A stretch of 64,000 bases of DNA from Chaetorhynchus papuensis (taxonomy: Eukaryota; Chordata; Aves; Passeriformes; Rhipiduridae): assembly GCA_013396525.1 (NCBI GenBank), contig VWYX01000934.1:1-64000 (forward strand). Reading direction: 5' to 3'. The notes under the pieces were generated by a model. The model was not told where the DNA came from and searched no databases. It worked only from the letters and a program-made list of their open reading frames with translations. Both the position numbers and the translations under genes were made by a program. Numbering within the stretch: position 1 is the stretch's first letter; each line of letters starts with the position of its first letter. This document shows, in pieces, positions 39,023 through 51,600 of this stretch.

Positions 39023-41226
39023 GTTCAGAATGAGGCCATCCCACTGCAGCCTGCTCCCTGCAGAGCCTGGAGTCACTCTGCAGCTCCACACTGAGCTCGT
39101 GGGACTCAGCCCAGCTTCCTGTGCACGGCTTCCATCGTTTCCAAAGACCCATTGCCAGCGCTCACTGGTTTAGGCTCTCGCTGCTGATTTTAGGCTACAG
39201 AACGACTTCAGAGAAGGAGATCTTCACTTTGAATGTCCCTTGTAGTTCTCCTCTCCTCTTTCTCTCTCTGCCCCACTTCCTTCCCGTTACCTAAAGGTCA
39301 AATATTGAGCCTCTTTTCCAGTCATGCTGACCAAGATGTTATTTCGCTAATTGCCCCCAGAAGACAATAGGACTGTTGTCAGTGTAAAACCATGAGTGTA
39401 ACTGGTGCAGATGGAAGTGGTAGAAACCAAAGTAAGAGCTCTAAAAGTATTATTCCCACTGACTTTGGGAGGTCCCAGCCCGGTGAAAATGATGTGTACA
39501 TTGAAGTATACTTAAAGCAGTGGGCTCTGTGAAAAAGTGATTGCAAATTAGGATCCCATGAGAAGAATAAAATAATAGGAATGAACTTCAGCCTCTACAT
39601 TAAATCCTGCTCTGAAATAAAATTCTACAGGTACAGGATTTTTTCAATTCCTGCTCCCATAAGAGTTGGGGCATCAACCTTATCACAGAAGGGAGCAGGA
39701 GCCCACAGTACTGTGCCGGCTTGGAGAACAGGGAACAGAACACTGCCTTGCTCTGACCTGCCCTTTGATTTGAAACCCGGCTCCTTTCACAGTTCTGCAG
39801 CCAAAGCTCTGCAGGGAATAACGTGCCCTCAGTAAATGACATAGTTTTGCATCTCTCTTCTCTGGATGTCCAAATCTGGATAGGACCATAGCCAGAAGTT
39901 TTGAACAGACGGAGGGAGGGATGACGGCAAAGCACGTTCGGCTGATTTTGCTTCTATGACATTATCAAATATGGGAATTAGGTTGGCATCTGGACCTCAA
40001 CAGTTTTTGAGGGACTAACCTCAGTATTCTGTAGAAGACTGAAAGGAAACAAAATACCTGAAGTGTGTTGCTCTTTGCAGGGAGAACCAGCACACAAAAG
40101 CAGTGGACACGTGTGTGACAAGACAGGTAGACAGAGGAGACAGAATGCCTGACTATCAGATTGATCCTCTCATTCTTCATCTGTGAGCTCAGGCCATGAC
40201 TTGGATGCCTGAAAACATGCTGAGATTTTAGCCCAAGGGAAGAAAATGACAAGGCATTGACCCAAAAAGGGAATGTTCAAGTCTTAAGAATTCTTTCGTC
40301 CTGTTTATCAAACAGAATCTTCAGCTTTTCCAAACAGAGCATTTTCATTTCATGCTTCCATTTTCTATATCACATGCACAGAGAAAACAACTGAAAAAGT
40401 CCTAGAAGGACCAACAGTATATTGCAGTAGAGAAACAATTCACTTTTTATGCTCTGGTTTCCACCCGCAGGTTTGCAGGGATAGCCAGTACCTGAGGCCT
40501 CATGATGCTCTTGCCGTGAGCGTGAGGAATTAGTGACAGAAGCTGCTTCGTAGCTATACTGAATTATTTTCCCACTGGGGTTTCCCAGGTGATTTTGCTC
40601 TGCCTGATTAAATCCTTTCCCCCTCAGATTTGGTACTGTTAAGCTCTAAAAGGTAGAAGAAAATAGCTGGTAAGAAGGTAACTGTGACACATACAGTGGG
40701 GCACGAGATGTAGATTTTCAGAAAGCAACAGAACCCTTGGAACTTCATCTTCTAATGAGCAGGTTAATCTGAACAGATGCTGCTGCTCAAACAACAACAA
40801 CATATTTACTCAATTTCCTGTAAATTGGGGCTGAGGAGGAAGTGATGAGAATTTCACAGAGCATCAAGCAAAGAGAAACAATATTGCTTCTTTTAGCTCT
40901 GGTGAAAGTGGCAGCTACAGGGACCTGAACTCCATGACCGGAGTCTCGTGAACAGGGACACAAAGAAACAGCTGTTTCCATAAATGAAGACAGAGTAACC
41001 TACAGCAACATGTCAAAAAACCAATTTGGGAATAAAGAGAACTAATCCCAGCCCTGGACCTGTCTAATGCATCTGTCATGATGCACATGTAAATTGTACT
41101 TGTTTGTCCTAACTGAGGTGTTAAGAATAGGTCACTCCTCATCTTCTACTCATCTTTTCTGTGCTATTCACCTGTTCAAAACACCTCTTTATAATGCATT
41201 TGTCATCCTTTGCCTTCAAATGAAGA

Positions 41227-41287
41227 GCCTGATCCAAGTGCCACTGAATCAGCGGCAAAGGTCCCACTGCATGGAGTTGGATTAAGT
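41227..41287. repeat. Possible palindromic repeat relic
   Basis: The segment starts AGCCTGATCCAAGTGCCACTGAA and ends with TGGAGTTGGATTAAGT, the diverged reverse complement of its start. The layout (GCCTGATCC, CCACTGAA, TCCCACTG, TTGGAT) resembles the element at 28759-28828. It is strongly decayed, so the call is tentative. Confidence 0.35.
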
Positions 41288-44200
41288 GTTTAATGTGTGT
41301 GAGCAGTTCCATAAGAGGGCAGAAGAGACAGTAAAATACACTTATCCAAAACATCTGTGAATTTTGCTAAGATCACAGGTGAAGGAGCACAAATTTTTAA
41401 AAGTATAATTAATATACCAAGTAACTTCAAAGTTGTAACTTGCCATGTATAATTCACAATGTTACTAAAACATATAAATAAATTTCCAGCTTTCACAATT
41501 TCAAAAAAAGGAAGAAATCACCAGAAAAGGAACATTACAGAAATATTTCAAGCCACAGGGGAGGGAAAAAAGTGTCTTCAAACTGATGGCCCAATGAGCA
41601 CCATGTTAGTCAGGATGCAGGAGGGGAAGGGTTATCCATCTCCATTAAATTAGTGGGGCTTTTCTCCATCCTTATCTAATTAGAGACTATCAACTTAATA
41701 TTTGGCCAATAAACATGGTGAGAATTACTCATCAGACTATAAGGCCTCTCAAGTGGGTTTCATACTGTTAGAGAATGTGTCTTATTCCACAGCTTGTCAG
41801 TACAAAAATATGACCAAAAAAGGCTTATCCCAGCATCCTCTGAAGATTTAAGTATTCTTTGCCACTATTTGCAATAACCATCACGTTGGCTTCTTAGTGG
41901 AAAAATTCTCAAGTGACGTACAGTTTGAAATCCACATGGAATGAATAATACCATTGCTACTATTATCGATACTAGTAGCATTAGAAATAACATAATGATA
42001 AAGTAATAAATAAATAAACGCATCTTTGTGCAAAATTCGATCCTGTGTATGTAAAAACTGGTAATGAAACACCCTATTATTTAAAATTGAGTGTGCTGTA
42101 AGATTGCCATGCTGAATAAAACAAGGCATTGCTGAAGGAATGCTGATTTATTGGCTTGAACGTGTGTGTTTACTTATCCCCAGTGCCATGATGATACACA
42201 AGCAGCAGCTCAGCAGAAAAGGAGTCTAATTCCCCTGGGGCATAATAGAAGTGAAGTAAGGAGGTAGAAAGGATTAAATGAGATAGAAAACTGTTACCTG
42301 CAAGCAGCAAATGTCATTGTAGAAGAGATGAGGGGCCTGTATTTGCCTCCAGATTAAAGGATGCACACTTTGAAAGGGTCTCCTTTTGGTCTGTAGGAAG
42401 GAAACACGAGAAGGAGTCAGTCTCCATCTTAAGTATTATCTCAGACAGGAAACGCAGCCCCTACAGAAAAGTCAAGGAACCTCTCATCAAAGCTGAGCTG
42501 AAGGCATAAAATAAATAAATAAAAAGTAATTCCTTCACTTGGATCCCTGTGAAAGGGCACTGAGCTCTTGCAGCAAGGTCTCTTCTTTCTTTGTTCTTAA
42601 AAGGGCTAAAAGTGTCCTGGTCAGTCCCCAGGGACAGGGCTATGCTTGATGCAGTCTCGTGTATTTTAAATGGTTAAAATGGCATTTTGTTCCTACAAGC
42701 GGATCCCAGATTGCCAAACGTGTTCCTGCTGTGCTTCCAACTCCTCATGACAAGAGCTGGGCAGCCTGAGAAGGGGTCATGCTCATCCTTCTCTGATTTA
42801 GACTTACAGGTCCTTGCCCTCAAGGTCAGAGGGAAAAGAAGAGGGTGCAGCCAGCTCCTTTCCTTGCCTTCTGTGATGTTGGGCCACAGGGAACAGCTGG
42901 AGCTCAAACCCAAAGCACATTCACACCCCTGAGGGAGATGCAACTCCATTATAAAGCCCCTCTGCTGATACAACTTTTCCAGTGCTGTGAATTAAATAAC
43001 CTATACCAACAAGTTGGTTTTAATTTTCTTGTCAGCAGTGCTTTGTTAGGGAGCAGAGGGAAGAATCAACGTCATGAACCAGGGATAACTCCCAAGAATT
43101 CTTCAGCAAATACCTGGGGCTTGTATTCTGCAGATCAACAACCACCACTGTGATAGAAACTTAGCTGCTGATATTCTGTGCATAATGAATAAATTACTGA
43201 AATGACAAATCTTAGATGATATTTGTTCAACTCAGATTTCTCGGATTACTTAACTAGACACGTTCCCCAAATTTTCACCAATGGCAGTTACTCATCTAAC
43301 CCTTCAGTCCTCAGTAGTATCTTTGTATTAAATATTCCCACAATGTAAAACACACCCAAAGAGCTCAGAGAATTTTTACTCCAGTTCATATTTTCTCCCT
43401 ACTATATACTGATCAGGTGAAAACATGATAGAGAAGATAATTCTCTGGATTAAATATTTTAAAATAAGTCACCAAAGTGTTTTCAAGAATCATTGGTAAG
43501 AGAAGAAACACAATTGAAAGAGAGGCAAAGGAAATGTCGGTAGCAACTCAGCAGTAAAATTAAATATAGAAATCCTGAGCAAAACAGCTTGAAACCAAAG
43601 TTCCCAGGAGATCATGACCTTTGCCTTCTGTGATTTATCAAAATAATAAGCCTTTAATGGAATTATCAAAGAAGACATTAATTTGCCCCACTGGCTCACT
43701 GAATTAAACACAGCAATTACACTGGCAAGCCCCAGGTTGTGTGATCTGCTCTTCCAACTGGCAGCTGTGATGATTCCCTGCATGCTCAGAGCCAGTTTAT
43801 GCCTTATGTCCTAAAAAAATCACCTATAGGTTCATTGGGAGCAAGCAGGTCTTTTTATTCCTAATATCTTAGCGACTGTCTTCACAGAATTCACTCAGCA
43901 CCTGAATGCTGTGAGTGTCCTGATTCAAGTTCAGATTTTCTCTAAATAATCACAAAGAAATAATAAATATTACTGGGAAGTTTTATAATTTTGTCTTAGA
44001 ATGAAACCTCCTTTCTGGACCTTACAATGCTAAGATTAGCACAGTCACCGTGTCAGGCTCAGATCTCCTCTGGCCCAGGGCATCCTCACAGGAAGCTTCT
44101 GTGGCTTTTGCCACACAGTTCATTTATTCTGCAGCAGAGCTCCACGTACCTGACACACAGAGCTATTAAGCAGAGCAGGGACACTGTGACTGGGAAAATG

Positions 44201-44531
44201 ACAGCAAAATAACTTCTTCCCTATTTATTCACTTTTTTTCAACCAAAGATACACAGCAAAAGACCAAAATGATATAAGTTTGCATGCAGACTGTGCTAAA
44301 CCTGACCCTTCTTTGCTTTCTTTGCTAATCTGCAGTGCCTCTGCTAAAGTTTCTGTGAGGATCCAAGTTATTTTACTGTAGCATGCTCCTGGTGTTCCTT
44401 TCAGATGTTCTTCATTTCTCTCCTTTCCTAGGCCGGGATCTTTAATGGTTTTGCCTTTTCTCTGCTCATAGACTCCACTTTAAGCATCAGAATCCCCTGC
44501 TAGCTTGGTTAGACCCAGTTCCCCAGGCATA

Positions 44532-44592
44532 TAAGCATAATTCATGATGTGATCAATTCACTCTAAGCATAATTCATGATGTGATCAATCCA
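44532..44592 (+). repeat. 32-bp tandem duplication
   Basis: Two copies with a 32-bp period. The first 26 bp (beginning TAAGCATAATTCATGATGTG) are identical at 44532-44557 and 44564-44589, and the last few bases diverge (TTCACTC against CCATTGC). It is a recent local duplication. TGATCA and the palindrome-like ATTCATGAT in each unit could bind protein dimers, but there is no evidence for function. Confidence 0.9.
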
Positions 44593-47500
44593 TTGCCACA
44601 CTTTGTTTTCTGCTTCCCAACCTTTTCTGCTTTAGCTCTATAAAGCTGACCAAGATAACTCACCTAAGTAAAATGAGTTGCATATAATATTTACTAAAAA
44701 AGTAAAGCCCCAAACCTGCAGACATTTTCATTTCCTCACTAACACATGGAATTTAAAAGGTCACTAGCTGAAAACAGCTTTTTAAAAAAATGACGGATAA
44801 AATGACAGGACCCTACATAATTTCTGTATCTGCACACCTTAATTATTCAGCTAGGAAAGGAAAGCTCAAAAGGAACCAAAAGGGTTCAGAAAAGCAATCC
44901 TTCTTTGAAGAAGAGGGACAAGTTTTTCGGAATGAGCAGAGAGAATGATTTCCCAGTTAGAAAAGATGTGATGTTATCTCTTCCACACTTTAAAGCACTG
45001 AGGGAGAAAAAGAAGCTTTCAGCACTCTTGGGAGGTCTGGCAGATTTACATTTCTGGCTTAGATGAGATTTTAACTTCCCAGTGACACACTGATATTGGA
45101 TAGACTACAACCACTCAGAACTATTTTGCTTCCTCCAATATTAAATGGCATGTGAGAGTGGAAAGTAATCACAATGGCAGAAGTTGGTTGCCTGGAAGAT
45201 TCACACCAGATGACCACATTTAAATGTACTCCAGCTTGTTTCTTTTCATGTTTGGAGGGAATATGCATTGCACAAGATAGAAACACAGTGTAATTAAACA
45301 CAAATACAGTTTAGCTTCTAGAAATAGATATTCCTCATATTTCTCATCATTCCCTATATTGTTTCTCAGTTATTTCTCTGATTCCAAACATGCTGCCTGG
45401 TGGCTATAAAACCTTCTGCTCTTGTCTGGATATTTCTGTAGGAATAAGAAACTGAGCCATCACAGGATGTGCTGAATCTGGCCTATATGGAAAGAACATG
45501 AAAATAGAAGTAAATTAAAACAGATGCATCTCACAACATCTAAAGATGTTCAGAAAGCAAATCTAGATGGTTTTTATGTCTATATAAACTGGGTGCATCA
45601 GTTTAATAACCTGAAATTGCTTGGTAGCATTTTCTCAGGGAGCTGAAGACAGCTTCAAATGATGATTACTGTAGATACAGCTCTTGGAGCAGGTGTGTAC
45701 TCCGGGTAAGGATTATCCATGGATTAATAACCTGTAGCATGTGTGAAGGACAGCAGGTTGCAGTCACATTGGTAAATCAAATTCATGTCTGTGTTTTGCC
45801 TCACAAACATTAAGTGATGCCATGAAGTTTTATTTCCTGATTTGCATCCAGTCAGAGGCTACCTCAAAAGTTCTAGTAAGAGACTCAAACCCAACCACAG
45901 CTAAGGGATCCTACCTGTTTCCAGCATTTCAAATAAAATTTTTAAGTAATTTTTCCAGTCACACTGCACAAAGGACTCTAATATTCTTCTGCAGCAAAAC
46001 AAACCTGTTTAAACATAATAGATTCAAAGATAATTTGTGTCCATGTTAGAACTCTTTTAAATACTGTGATGGAGAGTGAAAAAGGTCTTGCAGAATATAT
46101 ATATTCTGATTTATTTCTATTTCTATTACAGTTCCTTATTGCTTTGATATAAGCTGAGACAGTATCCTTTGAAATGAACAGAAAATCTTCCACTATGAGA
46201 TGGGCTTTGTATGCTATTTTTTCTGCTTGATACTAGTAATACAGAAATACACATTTTTTTCTTGTCTTTCACCAAACTCTTAACTGAAAGGAATATGTAG
46301 ATATACATCCTAAAAGAGAATGTTTACCCTCTGTTTAAGAATTCATGTCCATACTTAGGCACCTAAAAAAAATTCTAGACTTCAACAAGCTCCCACAGAC
46401 TGTTTTCAAGCTCTGAGTATCTTCAAATGTGATTTGGCAGTGTCTCAGAAAACAAGAGAATCAGTACAACCACAAAAGTTGCTTCCATTTATTTTCTTCT
46501 TTTTTTCCAAAACAGCTTCCACACTGATAGCTGTTTTCCTACCCAGTCATTGCATCTGTATTAAGAATTCTGGGACTAGATAAGACCATTGAGTGTATCA
46601 CAAGGCTCCTGTATTTAATTTATTGTGATAATTTTGACAAGACAGAGGATACCACATAAGTAGATTCATGAATCTATAACGTAACTCCTGGAGATTATCA
46701 CTGTCAGTGATGTACACAAATTTTAAATGCTGTACAACTGCCAGTGGAATGAAGTTGAGGGATGAGATTGGACTTTTTTATTATTTATATAGACTCTCAC
46801 TATCTTATGCAGAAGTGATTAATTCCATCAGTGAACCAGGGATACATATGCCAGCTGAATCAGAGTCTGCTCAGATCGGAGAGAAGAGGTTGAATCAGCT
46901 GCAATCCCATTGATATCCTATGTCTTTGGCTCAGGAAGTATCTTGCAGAAGAAACAGAAGATAAACAAAGATACAAAAGATAAATATGGACTTGCTTCTC
47001 ATCCTTTTGCCTGGGATTCCTGAAGTATTTAAGACAGAAAAGTGGGCTGATCTATATTTCACATGGTGGGTGGCACATGCAGTCAGCACAAGTGAAAAAA
47101 GGGGGATTGCTTTTCACAGGTTTTCTACAAGGAGTCCTTGAAATGGGTCCTGTGGCATTGCCACTTTCCCACTTCTTGGAGTCAACCAACACCTCCAACT
47201 GTTTAGACATGCCTGAATACAGAAAACTTGGTGAACTTTGGTTCCCCTGACATTCTGAGCAAGCAGCCCCTGAGGGTTCTCTCTCCTCTCTGCAGCACAC
47301 TGGCAAAGTGACCACTTGCTATACCCTGCTGATGAGGAAGGCACCCACCTTAGAGCAGAGGAGAAACTGCAGCTCAGAAAGCACAGTTTGCACAAAGCAT
47401 TGCCCTGTAATTACAGAGTCAGGGGAACTGCTCGAGAGTTTCTCATTTCCAGCTTTTGTCTGAGCTCTGAGACAGCAGCAGAACTCTGTTTCTCCATGTG

Positions 47501-48567
47501 CTCTGCAGCAGCACCTACAGAAGTCTTTTCCCTTTAGAAGGCCACTCCTACTGACACTCTGGAAAAGGCCCTGCAGGTCCAGCACCCTGATGTGTCAAGC
47601 TGTCTGAATGCTGTCCCCTCCAATATGTGAGCAGGAATGTTATAATGGCAACCCAGGTTAACGATCTGCCACCTTTATTGCATCATCTAATAATTCTTCA
47701 CTAATCAATCAATAGAGGGGACTAGGTATTACTGAATAATTTGGAATATAACCTGTGTAAGGACACCACAGTACATCCTAGGAATTTTGTAACTACAGTT
47801 GTGGCTAATGAAGGTGAGTACATCCATGCCTGAGGTATCACACTTGGGTTCCCCTTCCTGGTCCCACATGGACTTGCAGGGTGAACTTGGAGGAGTCACA
47901 GACTTCTGATGCTTTTGTTAAACAGGGATGATGTTGATTTCTGTGGGACTGCAGGGGTGTGTACCCCAAAGCCTCAGCTGTCTCTGCAGTGTAGCCCACA
48001 GACACAGCTAAGAGGAGAGTTCCTTAGCCAGAGCCTCTTAACATCCAGCACATGATCTTCCAAGAAGCATCCCCAAATCCACTAATGGATTAGCGTGATG
48101 GATAAGACTGAAAAGACATCTGCTTCATTTGGGGCAAAAAGACTATTTTTGGGTGCGTGTGTGAAGTAGGTTGAGCCATACAAGCAGTTTTAAATTTCCA
48201 GGGCTTGGAAAACTTTTTAGTTTTCCTTAGTTTGTGAACAGCTTTACTGTTGTTTATGAGCTCACAAGAAGATCTGGGGTAAACTTTACATATTGATCAC
48301 CACTAAAGGCAATTTTTCTCTCTGTTGAATTTATTTATAGTCTGCTGATGACCTCTTTGGGTGTTAATATGATGAAATACAGTAACACTTCTGCATTTTT
48401 CTATCCTCTGACTTCTTTTATCTCTGCATCATTCACTATGTGTCTTCCAGCTGCTGTAATGAAGAGAACCTAGAGAAAACATTGGTTCTGATTTGTCAGC
48501 TGTGTCATCTCACACAGGTCCAGGCTTGCTCCTGAACAATGTAAGGGTCCTGTGGGAAAAATAGTAA

Positions 48568-48684
48568 AGTCTCCTGCTCTGGAGATACTAAAGCAGGTTC
48601 TAGGTGAACCTGCTTTAGCAGGGGGGTTGGACTACATGATCCCCAGAGGTCCTTTCCAAGCCCAACCATTCCATGATTCTGTGA
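48568..48684 (+). mobile_element. CR1 LINE, 5'-truncated 3' end
   Basis: The sequence carries the marks of the avian CR1 3' region in order: AGTCTCCTGCTCTGGAGATA (48568-48587), GTTCTAGGTGAACCTGCTTT, GGGGGGTTGGACTACATGAT, CCAGAGGTCCTTTCCAAGCC, and finally CCATTCCATGATTCTGTGA at 48666-48684. Compared with the family as I remember it, about 30 bp are missing after GGAGATAC (after 48588). CR1 copies are copied from the RNA 3' end and usually break off early, giving such short pieces with no promoter or coding capacity. The plus strand is the sense strand. No target duplication is expected or seen. This is the strongest single marker that the window is from a bird. Confidence 0.9.
48589..48617. 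repeat. Perfect 12-bp inverted repeat inside CR1
   Basis: TAAAGCAGGTTC (48589-48600), a 5-nt spacer and GAACCTGCTTTA (48606-48617) form a perfect hairpin. It straddles the point where the CR1 copy has lost about 30 bp compared with its family. The palindrome may therefore be a product of the deletion or of template switching, not an original CR1 feature. Confidence 0.9.
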
Positions 48685-51600
48685 AAATCATAGCAGCAGG
48701 CTGGATCCTGACATTCCCTTACTCTTGAATGCTAGAATTTTTAAAAAAATTATTAATCTAACTCCACTGTTTTGTGTTTAATAAGGATGTTCAATTCCCT
48801 GACAGCAGGTGATACAGAAGGCAGATAGACAGAGAGCTTGTGAATGTCAGCCCCTTGTCAACTTTGTGCCTCAGTTCTGGAACTACCTGAGTCCAGGCAG
48901 CCTGAAGTTTTCCCTTTTACCTCTCCTACGAAATGACAAACATTATATTAATTGCTGTGGAGAGATTCTCCATGCCATGAGTTTCAGGGCTGCTTTTATT
49001 GACTGGAAAAGTGTGAAACTCTCCCTGTGTAGTGGCATCCTGTGTAGTGCCATTTAAGGACAACGGGCCATTGGATCCATGTAAGGGCACACTGGGTAGG
49101 ATGTTTGTTTGCCTTTTTATGCTTTGCCTGTGACTTCCATTCTTTCTCTGTCATTTCTCAGCAGTGAGGCATTTTCTGATGAAGGCAAAACACTGGAGGA
49201 TCCAGAGACACTCAATAACCATGCAGTATGTAAGAAGAAAAAGAGAATTATTTTAATAACAATTAAATGAAATATCCACTTTGCCTGGCAGGCTAAGGAA
49301 AACAGGAAAAGGAAAGAAATGACACCTCTGGTATAGGATAAAGAGGGGAATTCATGATATACTTGAATTTTAGATTTCTTCTCATCATGCTTGTACATAA
49401 AAAAACCACTGTGGTTATCAACTGGTGATTTGTTTATGGGATTGACTGATTTATACAAAGACTGTGCCTTAGTTCCTACATCATAAAAATCGTGCTTATT
49501 TTTTGGACTAAACTCAAAAAGGTTTATCAAGTAAGGAATATCTTCTGGGGGAGATGCCCATCTTCCCCAGATAAAACCTCACTGTTTACAAGGTTCAGTT
49601 CCAGTGCTGCAGCCTTGGTAAGACACTCATAGGAGTGCAAGGCAACTTGAAAGTCCTCACTGAATGCAGTGGGGCTGACAGTGGGGTTGTTGGGATGGTA
49701 GGAGTTACTTTTGTGGTCACCACAGGACACAACAGGTCGGTGACTGTGCTTGATGTGCCCTCTCCAAGGCTCTGCCTCTGCTCAGGGCCTCCAGCTGACT
49801 GCACAACCACACATTTCCTCCCAGCCAGAACTCTTACTAATCCAATAGGGATTATGGTATTGCTGTGGGCTGGTTTAAGGGAGAAATTTCTACACCCATT
49901 ACTCAGTCCTTACTTTCACAGTGAAAGATTTCTGTTGTCCTGTTGGAACAATTGGAGACTGAGCATGGTGAGAAAAAAAAAATCATTCCTGTCTGTCTGA
50001 ACCTTGAAGGCAGCTGTCTGTACCTACCAACTCTTCAGTCTAAGAAGCTGAGCAAATCCTGAAATCCTGAAGCAGGTACTAAGTTCAGGAGACGCATTTG
50101 TGCTAAACAAGGAAGTTATTTGCTCCAGAAAAGTTTAATTATTGATAAGAATGATAATGGTATCCTAAAGCCAACGGTTTAAGGTAAACTCTGATTCATG
50201 TGCAGTATATACATTGAGTGAAATGAAAAGAAAATGGCGTAAATATTTATGTTAGTTAATTGTGTTTATGTTAAAAGCTACAGTGTTTGTTTAATGTCTT
50301 TGCAAAATCTGTAAACTTGGCTTCTGGATAAAGGCCTTCACAATACTGTTTAGGGTTACAGCCACGTGTTCCTGTCACTCACTCGTGGCACTTCTGCAGC
50401 AGCCCCGGGCCTGTCTCATTCTCAGGTATCCGGTGAAGTTAATACTGGCTGGCCTGAAATAGCCACCGAGACGTTTCACGCACTGACACACAAAATACAA
50501 ACCCAGGGGTGGCTTTCCTTCTCTCTGACTGAGAGCAGGATTTGGGATGGAACCTGAGGGTCTTTTATCCTGTCTTTATTTCTGTATCTCCCCAAAGCAC
50601 TTTTTCTATTTAAGTGAAACAGAAACCTTAAACAGAAATGTTATTTTTCTCTGATTCAGGAGCACTCTCCTTGGGCTCAGCTCTGACGGAAAAGCGGTCA
50701 GTTCTAACACACTTGCTGAAGCAAATTTTAAATTAGAGTTATGAGTGCAGCTTTGTTAGTTTGTATCATCAGAGAGTTCAGCCTTCAGTGTGGGGCACAG
50801 AGTCTATTCAGACTCACTGTTAACTTCCAGAGAAATCCTGGATTTAAAGAGAGCTGCTTCAGACATACTCCCTGCAGTTGGTACTACAAAAAACAAGCAT
50901 GGCTTCTCCTCAGGTCCCTAGAAATATCTAGCCCTGAATAGATTTCACTTGTATCTCAAGAATAATCACTTCCTTTTTAGCTTAAAACCTAACTGCGTGC
51001 AGTTCTCATGAGACTCAGAACTATGTTAGTAAAAATATTTCATAAGATCAGCTGTCCTTGTAGGACAGCCTCAGCCTGGACCTTCCAGCTTCTGTTTCTT
51101 GCTGATATCCACCATTAAAATATTACAAATCTCTGCTTCGAAGCAGCTAGAGACATTTGAGCATTCCCAGCAATGGTTTGCTTTGCCATCAGAAAGGTCA
51201 CAGTGAAGGTACCAGGGTGAAAGCTGGGCTGACACTGGGTAGGCTTTGACTCCCAGTGGGAAGTCTGTACATTAACGTGGCACCAGAGCTCAGTATTTAC
51301 TGATTCCTCCAGCAGAACAGGTTTCTGCTCAGCACTTGGCTGCAGCACAGCACCTCAGCATGTGTTTAGGATGGAGCAGTCAGTTCAGTGCTAAAATAAA
51401 CCTGCTCTTAAGAGCGTATTTGAAGGACTACTGCCTTTTTCCATCTGCCCAAATCCTGCAGGCACCAAGCAAATTGTGCACTAACAACGGCCACCAAGTC
51501 ACCACACTTGGTATCAAGGAGGCTTTGATGTGAATATGCAAGCTCAGATACCTTCTGTATTAGAACTTCATATTGTTTTTCTCTCTATTCTTTTTTCACA

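Larger units (their letters stand above)
38342..48567. other. Non-coding stretch, no gene seen
   Basis: About 10 kb. It holds an imperfect GT run (38816-38837), an (AAT)6 microsatellite (39005-39022), short AAAT repeats near 42506-42524, the palindromic relic at 41227 and a 32-bp tandem duplication at 44532. Strong isolated splice donors occur on the minus strand near 44661 (ACTTAG followed by GTGAGTT) and on the plus strand at 47814 (AAG followed by GTGAGTA), but I could not pair either with an acceptor and an open exon. Frames near 42674-43153 and 47052-47585 overlap on both strands and are unrecognisable. Confidence 0.5.

Noticed and set aside
47804..47820. Strong donor AAG|GTGAGTA at 47814 as the end of an exon
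   Set aside because: No acceptor with a pyrimidine tract lies upstream at a suitable distance; isolated donors are common by chance.
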